A stretch of DNA of 64,000 nt from an uncultured bacterium (GCA_900317935.1 ONIU01000001.1:1-64000); one strand, 5' to 3'; numbered from the stretch's first letter, positions 16,394 to 26,739 are shown. Notes: generated by a model from the letters alone, not told the origin. A program made the numbers and translations.

Positions 16394-17233
16394 GTGAACA
16401 AAGAACTTCTTATAGAAACCGACTCAGAAGGCTTTATTGACCCATTGGTTAAAACAAGGCTTCAAGACGAAGACGATCAAAAACTTTGGGAACAATACAA
16501 GAATAATCATGATCAGCGAATTAAAGACGCACTGATTATGAAGTATGCTTCTTTTGTCAAATATGTTGCAGGCAGAATAGCTGTAAATCTTCCAAGCAAT
16601 GTAGAATTTGACGATTTAGTCAGCTACGGTATTCTTGGCCTTATTGATGCTATTGACAAATACGATATAGATAAGAATGTCAAGTTTAAGACCTACGCAA
16701 AAACTCGTATTAGAGGTGCAATATTTGATGAATTGCGTATTTTGGACTGGACTCCGCGTTCTATCAGACAAAAAGCTCGTAAGCTTGAAAAGGCTTATGC
16801 AAAACTTGAAGGTAAACTTGGGCGTGATGCTAAAGACGATGAAGTAGCTGAATATCTTGGCGTAGATATTTCTGAACTGCACAAACTTTTTGATGAAACT
16901 AAAAAGTCTTTGTTGCTTTCATTAGATGAAATGTTTTATGACGATGATGAAGGTTCATCTCGTTTTGATTACATTGAAGACGAAAAAAGTGAAAATCCGC
17001 AAACTAAAATCGAAGAAGCAGAAGCTAAAAAGATTCTTGCAGATGCTATCTCAAAATTGTCAGACCGAGAACGAATGGTTATAACCTTATACTATTATGA
17101 AGAATTAACCTCTAAAGAAATAGGTAAGATTCTTGGGGTATCTGATTCTAGAGTATCTCAATTGCATACAAAAGCTATTTTGAGATTGCGCGGACGATTG
17201 AGCAGAATTAAGGAAGCTCTTGTTCAGAATTAA
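16394..17233 (+). CDS. fliA: FliA/WhiG-family RNA polymerase sigma factor
   Basis: Directs transcription of late flagellar and chemotaxis genes. 279 residues. Region 2 (about 35-105): LIMKYASFVKYVAGRIA, FDDLVSYGILGLIDAIDKYD, FKTYAKTRIRGAIFDELR, followed by the FliA-typical DWTPRSIRQKARKLE. Region 3 (115-180) and region 4 (220-275): LSDRERMVITLYYYEELTSKEIGKILGVS with a helix-turn-helix. An acidic insert DDDEGS lies between 3 and 4. Start is GTG at 16394 after GGAGGG; the overlapping ATG leads straight to a stop. No anti-sigma FlgM is in view. Ends at a strong terminator. Confidence 0.93.
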   Translation: MNKELLIETDSEGFIDPLVKTRLQDEDDQKLWEQYKNNHDQRIKDALIMKYASFVKYVAGRIAVNLPSNVEFDDLVSYGILGLIDAIDKYDIDKNVKFKTYAKTRIRGAIFDELRILDWTPRSIRQKARKLEKAYAKLEGKLGRDAKDDEVAEYLGVDISELHKLFDETKKSLLLSLDEMFYDDDEGSSRFDYIEDEKSENPQTKIEEAEAKKILADAISKLSDRERMVITLYYYEELTSKEIGKILGVSDSRVSQLHTKAILRLRGRLSRIKEALVQN

Positions 17234-17239
17234 ATAAGC

Positions 17240-17289
17240 AGCTATATAAAAAACCGCCTGTTTATTAACAGGCGGTTTTTTATATAGCT
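17240..17289. terminator. Bidirectional terminator between fliA and the HAMP gene
   Basis: Perfect 23-bp inverted repeat (17240-17262 with 17267-17289, loop TATT) with a GC-rich core and A/T runs on both outer sides. It separates two convergent genes and can stop both. Confidence 0.93.
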
Positions 17290-17305
17290 TATTTTTATTG
17301 GTTTA

Positions 17306-17932
17306 TTAATTGGTTTTTTCTTCTTGCTTTTCTTCTTCTTCTTCTTTTTCTGAATCAGAAGCTTTGTCAGGTTCTAATTTAAACTGATCAATAAGCTGTC
17401 TTAATTCTGATGAATCAGCAACAATCTGAGCATATTTTTCATCGCCTTTTAAAGAACCAAGTTTATTGCTGATATCTTCGGTCAAGCTCTTGGTTTTGCT
17501 TAAAGTTGTTCTAAATTTGTCAAGAAGTTCATTTAAAGCAGCTGCTAATTCTTTAAGGTTGTCATTTCTGCGAAGGCTAACTTGAAAGGTTAAATCACCT
17601 TCGGTAATTCGTTTAATGCTTTTTTCCAATTTATAAGCTGGTCCAGCTGTTTGATGAGAATAAATAACACTGACCATAAAAACTATAATGACATTAACAC
17701 AAACCAAAACTACTAATCTAGGCCAATAATTGCCAACAAAATCATGAATTAATACAGAAACGTCATTTTGCTGAGCTAAGGTAGCGTTTTTTTCAACAAA
17801 AAAACAACCTAGAACATAAATATTACATGCAGTAATAACTGCAACAAGCAAAGCTAACAAAAGAATAGTTCCAGCAAATTTGCTTTGCATGTCTTTTGCT
17901 ATAAAATAATTTTTACGTTGACTTGCACTCAC
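17306..17932 (-). CDS. HAMP-domain membrane protein without an output domain
   Basis: 208 residues. Two membrane helices (about 20-42 and 70-92) enclose a short periplasmic loop of about 25 residues; a HAMP domain follows (YKLEKSIKRITEGDLTFQVSLRRNDNLKELAAALNE split over 103-140). Then comes a coiled-coil and an acidic Glu/Lys tail (SEKEEEEEKQEEKTN). There is no methyl-accepting, kinase or cyclase domain, so it is shorter than chemoreceptors and may act through its coiled coil. Start is GTG at 17932 with AGGAGGG 8 bases upstream. A TTGACA box lies farther up with a poor -10. It is next to the cheC-fliA operon. Confidence 0.8.
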   Translation of the reverse strand: MSASQRKNYFIAKDMQSKFAGTILLLALLVAVITACNIYVLGCFFVEKNATLAQQNDVSVLIHDFVGNYWPRLVVLVCVNVIIVFMVSVIYSHQTAGPAYKLEKSIKRITEGDLTFQVSLRRNDNLKELAAALNELLDKFRTTLSKTKSLTEDISNKLGSLKGDEKYAQIVADSSELRQLIDQFKLEPDKASDSEKEEEEEKQEEKTN

Positions 17933-18117
17933 AGTATAAACCCTCCTAGGGTACTTTGTCTTTTTAGACTACCTCAACATTAGTTTCTTTGTCAATTATT
18001 ACATGATTTCAAAGTCAAAAAGTTTAAAACTATTATTTTATAATCTAAACTATATTTTACTTTAGATTCCAATTCTAACGTTATAGTATATATGATGAAA
18101 AAATTTGGAGTTTTTTA

Positions 18118-20745
18118 ATGACAATAAGTTTAGTTTTGTGTTTAACAGTAATATTATTCTTTATTAGATTATTGTCTTTTATTTTTTCTTTTCCAAATAA
18201 TTTTGACAATTTGTGGCGGCCAGGTGCTTTTGTTTCTTTGCCGTCGATTGTTTCTTGGTTATTAATAATTGTATCTATTGTAGTATTAGTTGTTTTTATC
18301 AGAAAATTAAAACAAACAGATAGTAAAACAGGAAATATATTTTTCTTTTATTTGGCAGTGTCTTTTGTTTCTTTATCTCTATTTTATAGAACAATTGAAA
18401 ATACAAACATAACTTACTTGATGTTGCTGATAGCTGCTGACAATCCGTTGTCGGCTATATTGCCAAATCTTACAATAGATTGTTTATATGAATCTCCTTA
18501 TATTCTTTGGTCGTTGGGGTTGATGTTAATAATCTATTATATCTGTTGGAAAAATAATCATATAGAGTATTCTATTCCCTTTTGGATAATTCCTTTTAGT
18601 TTGCTTGGCTTCCATAATAATGATTTTACAATAATAACCATGTTATCTTATTGTTTTCTGGCAATACTAGGAATAACTTTTTCAAAAAATAGAAGTCCGA
18701 TTTATATTCTTTTGCTTCAGTTTTTAATAAATTTGTTTGCCGTTGTATATGTATATATGACTATAAAATTGCATCCAACATATATAACAGCAGCAATTTT
18801 AACTTTACTTGTTTTTTATATTCCATCTTTTATGGTGTTATGGCTGATTTGTAAGAGAAAAAATACGCAATCAATAGCACTTACATGGATTCTACCTCTA
18901 ACCACAGCTTATTTCTTGTTTATACCTCTACTCAGATTAAGGACAACAGATAATCTGATTTATTTAATGTCTTTTTTGAATCTGTTTATTTATTTGGGTA
19001 ATATTTTTCTGATAACAGCCATAATTTCATTGATTTCATTTGTTTCAGAAAGAATAATAAACAAATCGGGCAAATACATTTTCGTATTCTGTTCAATAAT
19101 AACAATTATATTTTATATATTGGATGCCACATTGTTTTATTACAGTCATTTCAGGATAAATTATCAAACCTTAGCCTGGACAATGACTATGAATGATATT
19201 ATAAAAACAACTTTGGTTACTTGTATAAATTATTTATCTCCATTAACTATAATTCTTATATTTACGGTTTTGCTTTCTTCAGTATTCGTTTTATTTAAAA
19301 GTAGAAAAATATTTTCAAACCAAAGTTTTAAAGAATTATTTATATATATATTATTGACATCTCAATTTTCTGTAACTTTATTGCAATTAAGTTCGACAAT
19401 TCCACAGATATTGCGTGACCCCTTCTTTGAACTTATCAGTAGTTTGCCTGTTCCAAAATACTTTAGCAAAGGATTAACAAAAGAAGAAATATTTAAGGGG
19501 TTTGAAGAGTGCAATATTGATTTAAAGAAATATTCGGAAAAAAGTGTTAATACTTATAACAAGAAAGAGAATCTTATTTTTATTACGCTAGAGTCTGTTC
19601 ATTGGCGGTATCTAAACTTATTCGGCAAAGATTCTAAAACTTGGCCTTTAATGAGTAGATTTATAGATAGAATGGAGATTTTCCCTTTTATTTTTTCTCC
19701 TTTCCCAGAGTCTACCTGTGGAGATTATGCGGTTATAACTTCGCTGATTCCTTATAATCACTTATTTATAAATCAAAATCAAAATATGATTCATAAAGGA
19801 ATTGTGAATGAATTAAAGAAGATAAACTACAACACTTATTTATTTTCGTCAGAAAGTCTTTATGATGGTGGTTTAATTAATCTAACAAGAGTATTACCTT
19901 TTGACTATACATTCTCGTTTAATTCTTCTAATAAAGCAGATTCAAAGAATATATGGTCGTGGGGTTATAAGGAAGAATATACTACAAGTGAAATCATAAA
20001 GTTATTGAAACAAAGAAATCCGAATCAACCATATTTTCTATGGTATAGAACCGTATATCCACACGCTCCTTTTGAATTATTTGATGATAAAGATAAATTA
20101 GTTTTTCAGGAAAAGGATAAATTTGGCAGAATAAAGCTATTGTCGAAATACAAGAATGCTCTTTTGTATCTTGACAAGGTTCTATATGACTTTGTTAATA
20201 AAATTACTGAATTAGACAAAATAAACAATCAAAAAACATTGATTGTAATGGTGGGAGATCATGGCGAAATGCTTGAAGAAGAAGAAAATGAAGGTCTTGC
20301 AGGGCATGGGTTATATACTACTGCAAAACTACAGAATGTTGCCTGTATCTTTATAAAGCCAGAAGCAGATGGATTGAAAATAAACGGCAATATAGGTTCA
20401 CAAATAGATATTGTTCCAACAGTTATGGATTATTTAGGAATAGAACCCTCAGTAGAACGCTATGAGCAGGGAATATCTCTATATTCTGAAGAATTGGCAT
20501 CTCGCCCGTTGTATTTGTCTTCAATAGAGTCATATGCTCTAATTGAAAATGGTTACTTTTTTGAATTTCGCGACAAAAGCAGTCCTAATGTTAGAATTTC
20601 AAAGCTTTCTTTTTCTAACGATGATTTAAAAGCGAGTTATGAGAATATTAAGAGTTGGAGTAATAATAAAGAAATATATGAAAAATATAGTAGAGTAAAA
20701 AAGTTTTTTAAATTGCAAGAAGAATTTTTGAATCAATTGAAATGA
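18118..20745 (+). CDS. LtaS-like membrane phosphotransferase (sulfatase fold), paralog A
   Basis: 875 residues. About eleven to twelve hydrophobic helices fill 1-430; 485-800 is an extracytoplasmic alkaline-phosphatase-superfamily domain. Ligands match lipoteichoic acid synthase: Glu492 in FITLESVHWRY, nucleophile Thr533 in PESTCGDYAV, His649 in TVYPHAPF, Asp714-His715 in VGDHGEML, and a further GHG at 730. Such enzymes move phosphoglycerol or related head groups from a lipid to a glycan. The membrane part is far longer than the five helices of LtaS and has a motif RINxQTLAWTMxMxD shared with the paralog at 22226. As the organism looks diderm, classical lipoteichoic acid is not expected; a periplasmic polymer or lipid is the likelier acceptor. 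Confidence 0.82.
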   Translation: MTISLVLCLTVILFFIRLLSFIFSFPNNFDNLWRPGAFVSLPSIVSWLLIIVSIVVLVVFIRKLKQTDSKTGNIFFFYLAVSFVSLSLFYRTIENTNITYLMLLIAADNPLSAILPNLTIDCLYESPYILWSLGLMLIIYYICWKNNHIEYSIPFWIIPFSLLGFHNNDFTIITMLSYCFLAILGITFSKNRSPIYILLLQFLINLFAVVYVYMTIKLHPTYITAAILTLLVFYIPSFMVLWLICKRKNTQSIALTWILPLTTAYFLFIPLLRLRTTDNLIYLMSFLNLFIYLGNIFLITAIISLISFVSERIINKSGKYIFVFCSIITIIFYILDATLFYYSHFRINYQTLAWTMTMNDIIKTTLVTCINYLSPLTIILIFTVLLSSVFVLFKSRKIFSNQSFKELFIYILLTSQFSVTLLQLSSTIPQILRDPFFELISSLPVPKYFSKGLTKEEIFKGFEECNIDLKKYSEKSVNTYNKKENLIFITLESVHWRYLNLFGKDSKTWPLMSRFIDRMEIFPFIFSPFPESTCGDYAVITSLIPYNHLFINQNQNMIHKGIVNELKKINYNTYLFSSESLYDGGLINLTRVLPFDYTFSFNSSNKADSKNIWSWGYKEEYTTSEIIKLLKQRNPNQPYFLWYRTVYPHAPFELFDDKDKLVFQEKDKFGRIKLLSKYKNALLYLDKVLYDFVNKITELDKINNQKTLIVMVGDHGEMLEEEENEGLAGHGLYTTAKLQNVACIFIKPEADGLKINGNIGSQIDIVPTVMDYLGIEPSVERYEQGISLYSEELASRPLYLSSIESYALIENGYFFEFRDKSSPNVRISKLSFSNDDLKASYENIKSWSNNKEIYEKYSRVKKFFKLQEEFLNQLK

Positions 20746-20820
20746 AGTATAAAAACTTTTTACTTTAAGAAAAATACGTTATAATGAAAGAAACAACTTT
20801 TCGGAGTATTTAAAGAATAT

Positions 20821-22173
20821 ATGTCTAAGCTAAAAACTATAATATTAATCTGTTTTGTAATAATAAATACATCTGCTTATGCATTAATGCCACCGACAGT
20901 GTCTAAAAGTGGACGTTGGGTATCTTTAAGTTCTTCTTTGGTTGTTGATGCTATTATAGATGATAAAGCAGAAAAAGTCTGTCTTCCTAAGCTTATTTGG
21001 AAAGAAGAAGTAGATAAAGCACAGCTAGAAAAATTAATAAGAGAAGGTTTAGTCTCTCAAGATGCAGTATTTAATCTTTATCATGATGGATTAGGACGTC
21101 CTAAAAAAGAAAACGGTTATTATTATGCTTCAGATGTTTTGTTAAAAGACTTAGATATGACTTATACTGGATATTTGAGAAAGAATGGTTTTAAATTCTC
21201 TGTTTCATCAACCCCATCTTATGAAGATCCAGAGTTCTTAGATGTTGTTATGGAAGGAGAAGATTCAAAATCTTTAGGGAAGAAACTAAAAAAGATAGAA
21301 AAAGAAAAAGAAAAAAAGAGAGAAAACGAAGCTAAGCCTGGAAGTAAATCTACTTTGCGAGTTGCTACTGTTTATGATGTTCTTCCAAAAGAAGTTCTTC
21401 CCCATCCAATTAGAAGTGAGCAGGCAAAAGTTGCTGCAATAGTTGCTAATTTAAAAGCCAGACCTTATAAAACTGAAATCATACAGATGGATCCGTTAAG
21501 ATGGGCATCTGGTCGCATGGGTATGCTGAATGCCAAAGGTGAGATAGATATGGCTAAATGTGAGGGGCAAATAATAGATTTTATTATTCGTGTTCCTGAC
21601 AAAGAAGGCTGGTTAACTGCTGATATGCTTAAAGAAATAAAGGATACTCCTTGTGAATATGTGCTTACCCGATATAAAAACGGACTTGAAGTAGTGGAAG
21701 GAACAAGATACCTGCTTCATGATATCTATTTTGGAAAGCTTAAATTATCTTGGGAAGAATGGTTAGAAAAGCATGGATTAAAATGCCCTGAATTTATAGA
21801 AAAACCAGAATATGCTTCTGGAGTAATTCCTATAGAAATACATAGGGTTAATGGTATTTTTAAATCATTAGATGCGTTAAGTGTATGTCAGATAAATTTT
21901 GTTGAAAAGAGCAATTTGGTATATCCGCAGGAAATCATGAGGGTTTTCCCACCGAAACCAAAGCCAGAAAGAAAACAGACTATTAAGTTTATTAAAGAGT
22001 ATACCAAAGCTTATCAGGGCAAAAGCGTTAATGTTCATCTTATGGTTTGCCCTGATGGCAAGTCTTATACAGAATTAGGGCAAAAACGCATAAAAAGGAT
22101 GATGTTTAATGATACTTCCAAATATTTTGATGAAACAGAGCAGATGATTATTAATGGGTTGAATAAAGAATAG
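20821..22173 (+). CDS. Secreted protein of unknown function with an internal duplication
   Basis: 450 residues, signal peptide at 1-21. Not recognised. Residues about 66-127 and 265-325 look like two copies of one module: both run from a helix (LEKLIREGL; MLKEIKDTP) through a Tyr-rich strand to D-x4-xLxxTYxxYLRKNGFK in the first and D-x4-xLxLSWEEWLEKHGLK in the second. A Lys/Glu-rich stretch (150-175) separates them. It lies between two LtaS-like paralogs on the same strand, which suggests a periplasmic partner of them. TATAAT at 20780-20785 with no clear -35 may be its promoter; GGAG lies about 15 bases before the start, which is long. The pair of modules resembles a binding or substrate-presenting repeat but has no named match. 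Confidence 0.75.
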   Translation: MSKLKTIILICFVIINTSAYALMPPTVSKSGRWVSLSSSLVVDAIIDDKAEKVCLPKLIWKEEVDKAQLEKLIREGLVSQDAVFNLYHDGLGRPKKENGYYYASDVLLKDLDMTYTGYLRKNGFKFSVSSTPSYEDPEFLDVVMEGEDSKSLGKKLKKIEKEKEKKRENEAKPGSKSTLRVATVYDVLPKEVLPHPIRSEQAKVAAIVANLKARPYKTEIIQMDPLRWASGRMGMLNAKGEIDMAKCEGQIIDFIIRVPDKEGWLTADMLKEIKDTPCEYVLTRYKNGLEVVEGTRYLLHDIYFGKLKLSWEEWLEKHGLKCPEFIEKPEYASGVIPIEIHRVNGIFKSLDALSVCQINFVEKSNLVYPQEIMRVFPPKPKPERKQTIKFIKEYTKAYQGKSVNVHLMVCPDGKSYTELGQKRIKRMMFNDTSKYFDETEQMIINGLNKE

Positions 22174-22225
22174 AGAAGATAATTTGGCTTTATTTATATA
22201 TAAAAACAAGCACTATTAAATTTAA

Positions 22226-24856
22226 ATGATTAGTATTTCCAGCTTCATTACTGTTGTTATTATTATATTTGCAATTAGATTTTTATCTGTATTTTATACT
22301 TTAAAAACAAATATAGAGGTGATTTTTCGGCCTGGAAATAGTGTGGTTTCTGTTTATGGTTGGTCTAAGATCTTATTTGCATTTGTTGCAATTGCGGCTT
22401 TGTTATACTTTATAAAAACTTTAAGAAAAACGGATTCAAACGTAAAAAGCAGTTACTTTTTTTTATTTCTGTTTTATTATTTAATTTCAGCTTTTTCAAA
22501 CAGATTTGTTTATAAAAATTTTTCTTATTTGTATGTTCTACAAGCTTTTAATATTAAGTTTACAGATATAATTCCTTTAATAGAGCAGGATTTATTTTAT
22601 GAAGAACCTTATATTTTTTGGTTTATTCTGATTATGTTAGGTGTCTTTGGATTTTTTAAAATAAAAAATAAACACGAATATGCAATTCTATTTTGGATTA
22701 TCCCTTTTTGTTTCCTTCAGTTTCCTACAAATAGTGTTTTTGTGCTTTATGGAATAAGCATTCTTGTTATTGCGATTTTTGGGATGAAATATGCCGACAA
22801 ATTTTCTTCATTATACTACCATTTGTTTCAATTCATAATACTCTTCATAATTATATTATATTCGTTTTTCTGCTCTATTTGTAATGATAGAGTAACTATA
22901 AAATATTCTTTAGAGATATTGTCTCTATATTTTATTCCTAGTTTGATTTTGATTATTTATAATGTCAAAAAAGGTAAAAAAGAAGCTGTTTCCTCAACCT
23001 GGATATTGCCTGCAGTCTCTTATCTGTTGGTTGCTATGCCCTTGCATAAATGTTTTTTCAACAACGTTTTGTCTATTGCTTCTTCTATTGTGAATAGTTT
23101 CCTTTGGCTAGGTAATGTTCCTATTGTTGTTAGTTTTATTTTTTTATTTTCTTATATAGCGGGAAAAATAAACATTAAGTTAAAAAATATATCGTTTTAT
23201 TTATTGTCAGGAATAGCAATAACATATTATATCGTTGATTCTCTTTTGTTTCATTACAGTCATTTCAGAATAAACCAGCAGACATTAGCTTGGACAATGG
23301 CTATGGACGATATTGTAGGAACTACCTTGAAAACTTGTTTGGATTATGTCAATTATAAAACATGGTTAATGATCGTTTTAGCTATTGTTTTAATTGTATT
23401 GTTATTGAAAAACTCAAATAGTATTTTTAAAAAACATACTGGTTATAGGTTTTTTTGTTTAACTATTATTTTAACAGCTCAGATCAGTATAGTTTTGTTA
23501 CCTATTATTAGTAAGGCTCAGTTAAATGAACTTCAAGATCCTTTTTTTGCTATGGTTAGAGGAATAGAATGGTTAGATGATACTCAATCATTATCTGAAG
23601 CAGAGTTAAAAGCTGGTTTTGCAGAATGTAAAGTTCCTTTAAAGGAATATGTGAATAAAGAACAAATTCAAGGAAATGGTTATAATATTATATTAGTAAC
23701 CTTAGAATCTGTTCATTGGCGTTATCTTGATATTTTTTGCGATGAAGAGAAAAAGACATGGCCTGAAATGAGCAAATACAAAGACAGAATGGAAATCTTT
23801 CCATTTTTCTTTTCTTGTTATCCAGAATCTACTACGGGTGATGTTTCTGTTGTTTCTGGATTGCAGCCATATTCTCCAAACTATATTTTGAAAAAAGATG
23901 TTTTATCTTGCCCAACAATTGCAAATGATTTGAAAAAAGCAAATTATGATTGTTATCTTTTTTCTTCTGAAAGCTTAATAGATGGAAAGCTTATTTCTAT
24001 GGTAAAAACAATGCCTTTTAACAGCGTTTTGTCTTATAGCTCTTCTATGATTAAAAATCCGGATGACTATTGGTATTGGGGTATAAAGGAAGAAAAAAAT
24101 GTCGATAACATTATAGAAACTTTATCGAAGAGAGATAATAAGAATCCCTATTTCGTTTGGTATAGAACAGTTTATCCGCATGCTCCATTCACTGTTTTTG
24201 AAAAACCGCAGGACCGAGTTTTTAAATCAGATAATATTCTAATTCAAAATGTCGTCTTAGATTACAAAAACTGCTTAATCTATTTAGATAAGCAATTAGC
24301 AAAACTTATTGATAATGTAGACAAATTAGACAAACAAAATAATAAACAAACAATTGTTTTTTTTATTGCAGATCATGGGGAAATGTTGGGTGAAAAAGAT
24401 AACTTTAATTTATTTGGTCATGGGTTGTATGCTCAATCAAATTTGACAAATTGCCCTTGTATAATTGTTTATCCAAAGGCGAAGGGTCTAAAGATTAACA
24501 GAAAGGTTGGTTCTCAAATAGATGCATATCCGACATTTTTGGATTGCTTAGGTTTAGAATCTTCTGTAAAGCGCTTTGAATTTGGGGAATCTCTTATAAG
24601 AAATGAAGACAATAATCGTCCTGTATATCTTTCTAGTGCTAAGTCTTATGCTTTGGTAGAAGATGGTTATTATTACTACTTCAAAGATAAGAATTTATCA
24701 GAATGTATAGTTGAAAAAATAAGTATAGATGAGAATAATAAAGCGACTTTTGAAAGAATTGAATATAACAATGAAGAAATGATATTAGAAAAATATAATA
24801 GAATAAAAAAATACTTTAAATTACAAACGGTTTTTATTAATAGTTTAAATTATTAA
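22226..24856 (+). CDS. LtaS-like membrane phosphotransferase (sulfatase fold), paralog B
   Basis: 876 residues, collinear with the protein at 18118: same polytopic N-terminal half (1-440), same motif RINQQTLAWTMAMDD, and the same catalytic set with Glu494 in VTLESVHWRY, Thr536 in PESTTGDVSV, His in TVYPHAPF, and Asp-His in IADHGEML. The two are clear paralogs, differing enough for a different substrate. There is no obvious ribosome site before the ATG at 22226 (TTAAATTTAA), unlike most genes here. It ends 76 bases before the stop of a convergent PMT-type gene. The gap holds a TATAAT-like site but no gene. Confidence 0.82.
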   Translation: MISISSFITVVIIIFAIRFLSVFYTLKTNIEVIFRPGNSVVSVYGWSKILFAFVAIAALLYFIKTLRKTDSNVKSSYFFLFLFYYLISAFSNRFVYKNFSYLYVLQAFNIKFTDIIPLIEQDLFYEEPYIFWFILIMLGVFGFFKIKNKHEYAILFWIIPFCFLQFPTNSVFVLYGISILVIAIFGMKYADKFSSLYYHLFQFIILFIIILYSFFCSICNDRVTIKYSLEILSLYFIPSLILIIYNVKKGKKEAVSSTWILPAVSYLLVAMPLHKCFFNNVLSIASSIVNSFLWLGNVPIVVSFIFLFSYIAGKINIKLKNISFYLLSGIAITYYIVDSLLFHYSHFRINQQTLAWTMAMDDIVGTTLKTCLDYVNYKTWLMIVLAIVLIVLLLKNSNSIFKKHTGYRFFCLTIILTAQISIVLLPIISKAQLNELQDPFFAMVRGIEWLDDTQSLSEAELKAGFAECKVPLKEYVNKEQIQGNGYNIILVTLESVHWRYLDIFCDEEKKTWPEMSKYKDRMEIFPFFFSCYPESTTGDVSVVSGLQPYSPNYILKKDVLSCPTIANDLKKANYDCYLFSSESLIDGKLISMVKTMPFNSVLSYSSSMIKNPDDYWYWGIKEEKNVDNIIETLSKRDNKNPYFVWYRTVYPHAPFTVFEKPQDRVFKSDNILIQNVVLDYKNCLIYLDKQLAKLIDNVDKLDKQNNKQTIVFFIADHGEMLGEKDNFNLFGHGLYAQSNLTNCPCIIVYPKAKGLKINRKVGSQIDAYPTFLDCLGLESSVKRFEFGESLIRNEDNNRPVYLSSAKSYALVEDGYYYYFKDKNLSECIVEKISIDENNKATFERIEYNNEEMILEKYNRIKKYFKLQTVFINSLNY

Positions 24857-24932
24857 TAGAGTATTGTGTTATAATAATTCGAAATAAACTTTAAAGGGAA
24901 ACATATTCTGCTGAATAATCTATTGAATAATA

Positions 24933-26639
24933 CTATTTTGGATAGCATTTTGATATTTTTAGATAAAATCCGTCTTCTAACTTTTGTTCCAATATATTTT
25001 CTGTTATAAAACCATCAGGCATTTCTTCCCCAATACATGGTTTATTGGTTTCTTCAGCCATATATTGAATAGCCAAAAAATATTGACAGTTTCTTTGCTT
25101 ACAATAATCAATTAAGTTATCTTTAAATTTGTTTAAAACTTTAAAGTTTATAGAATTATATCCTAAGGGAGTAAAAAGAACAGATTTTTTATATACCAAT
25201 ATATAATTACTTTTATTTTTTTGATTATTTTCCAAATAATCATTTATGAATCGAAACTCTCGACAAATAGGCATTTGTTTTATGTCATAATTATTCCCAA
25301 AATCTTGAGCATAAATTAAAAAAAGGAAAGCGATTCCTAAAATATAGTATCTTTTGTGAATTTTGTATTTAATATTTAAACAGATTAAAGACTCTATTGC
25401 CAGATAAACTATAATAGGTAAAAATATTAAAGCATGTCTATTTGCCAAGACTTTAGTAATATCACCTAAACAAAATGAAAATTTAACTAAAATATGAATT
25501 AAATAAAAACTAGCAACAAATAAAGGGAAAGCTTTAATATTTTTGAATCTGTATTTTTTTATTTTCAAAATATTAAAAGTAAAGCCTATTAATGCCATAA
25601 TACTTATAATAGGAATTACTCCGTATTCATTTATACCTGAAGTAAAAAAGACTATTGCTTGTTTACTGTTTTCTATTAGATATTTAATAGAGAATGGATT
25701 GGTTAAATCCATCCCTTCAGATTTATCTACGAAATTTGTTATGGCTTTTAACCAGGCTATGGGTAATAATAATAGAGGGAAAAGCCATAATTTATAAGTA
25801 AATTCAGAGTATTTTGTTTTGGGTAAATAATAAAAAATAAAAGGTAATGCTATAAATACAATTAAAGATGATTCGTATCGGCTTTGTCCTAATATTGGTA
25901 GAAATAGAAGTATAGCTTCAGTATTGACAATATTTGGATTTTTAAGAAATTTCCAACAAAGTAAAAATAAAACTAAAGAACATAATAAATTAAGTATGTC
26001 AAAGCCAGCAGAATTAACATACCAGACAAATAAGGGATGTAAATAAAGGCAAATCAAGCCTAATATTCCATAAAATCTGCCATATTTTAAGCTAACTAAT
26101 AGATAAAAGAGAAACAGAGTTAGTATTCCGCATAAATAGTTTAATATAAAAGGGTTTCTATAGCTATAGCCAATTAAACAATGTATTATACTAGTTAAAA
26201 AAGGGAACAATACTGGTCTTTTATCAATTATTTTATTAAGAACTTCTTTGTTACCATCTAAATGATTTATAGATGACATATTTGTATAACATTCTTTGTT
26301 TTCGTATAATGATTGAGAAGTAGATAATAAAAGCATTTCATCTGAGAATATCTTAAAATTTGGTTTAGAGTTATAAAAAGACAAAAGAATTAAAATAGAA
26401 GATATAACAAAAGCAACTTTATGTTTCTTTAAAAAGGTAATAAAAGAAAATTTTTCTGTGATGGCAACTTCAAGAATAGTTAATGCAAATAATAGAATAT
26501 TAATACTAAGGCAATAATAAATAGTGTTTACATATAAGTAATGTTTGTCAATAAAACTAATTTGAAAAAAACCAAGATATATAGCGGTGATTCCTGTTAT
26601 TATAAATAGTATTATATTTCTAAATTTCAGAAGATTCAT
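24933..26639 (-). CDS. PMT/ArnT-like polytopic glycosyltransferase, paralog 2
   Basis: 568 residues, about twelve helices and a soluble C-terminal tail. The acidic pair of the first periplasmic loop is D100-E101 in FKIFSDEMLLLSTSQSLYE. SAGFDILNLLCSL and LGQSRYESS match paralog 3 closely, so these two are more alike than either is to paralog 1. Expected to use a polyprenyl-phosphate sugar in the periplasm. It stands on the opposite strand from the LtaS-like pair and about 100 bases past the stop of mgtE, with which it might be co-transcribed. Acceptor unknown. Confidence 0.75.
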   Translation of the reverse strand: MNLLKFRNIILFIITGITAIYLGFFQISFIDKHYLYVNTIYYCLSINILLFALTILEVAITEKFSFITFLKKHKVAFVISSILILLSFYNSKPNFKIFSDEMLLLSTSQSLYENKECYTNMSSINHLDGNKEVLNKIIDKRPVLFPFLTSIIHCLIGYSYRNPFILNYLCGILTLFLFYLLVSLKYGRFYGILGLICLYLHPLFVWYVNSAGFDILNLLCSLVLFLLCWKFLKNPNIVNTEAILLFLPILGQSRYESSLIVFIALPFIFYYLPKTKYSEFTYKLWLFPLLLLPIAWLKAITNFVDKSEGMDLTNPFSIKYLIENSKQAIVFFTSGINEYGVIPIISIMALIGFTFNILKIKKYRFKNIKAFPLFVASFYLIHILVKFSFCLGDITKVLANRHALIFLPIIVYLAIESLICLNIKYKIHKRYYILGIAFLFLIYAQDFGNNYDIKQMPICREFRFINDYLENNQKNKSNYILVYKKSVLFTPLGYNSINFKVLNKFKDNLIDYCKQRNCQYFLAIQYMAEETNKPCIGEEMPDGFITENILEQKLEDGFYLKISKCYPK

Positions 26640-26739
26640 TACAATTAGTCCTGATTTTGGGCTATAATTTAGGAATAAAGAATTAATTCAATTTGGAATG
26701 AGAGAAATTAATACACCGACTTATATTCTAATTGAATTA

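Noticed and set aside
24857-24932. A gene or gene remnant after the TATAAT near 24870
   Set aside because: No open frame of useful length; the region ends in the stop of the convergent gene.
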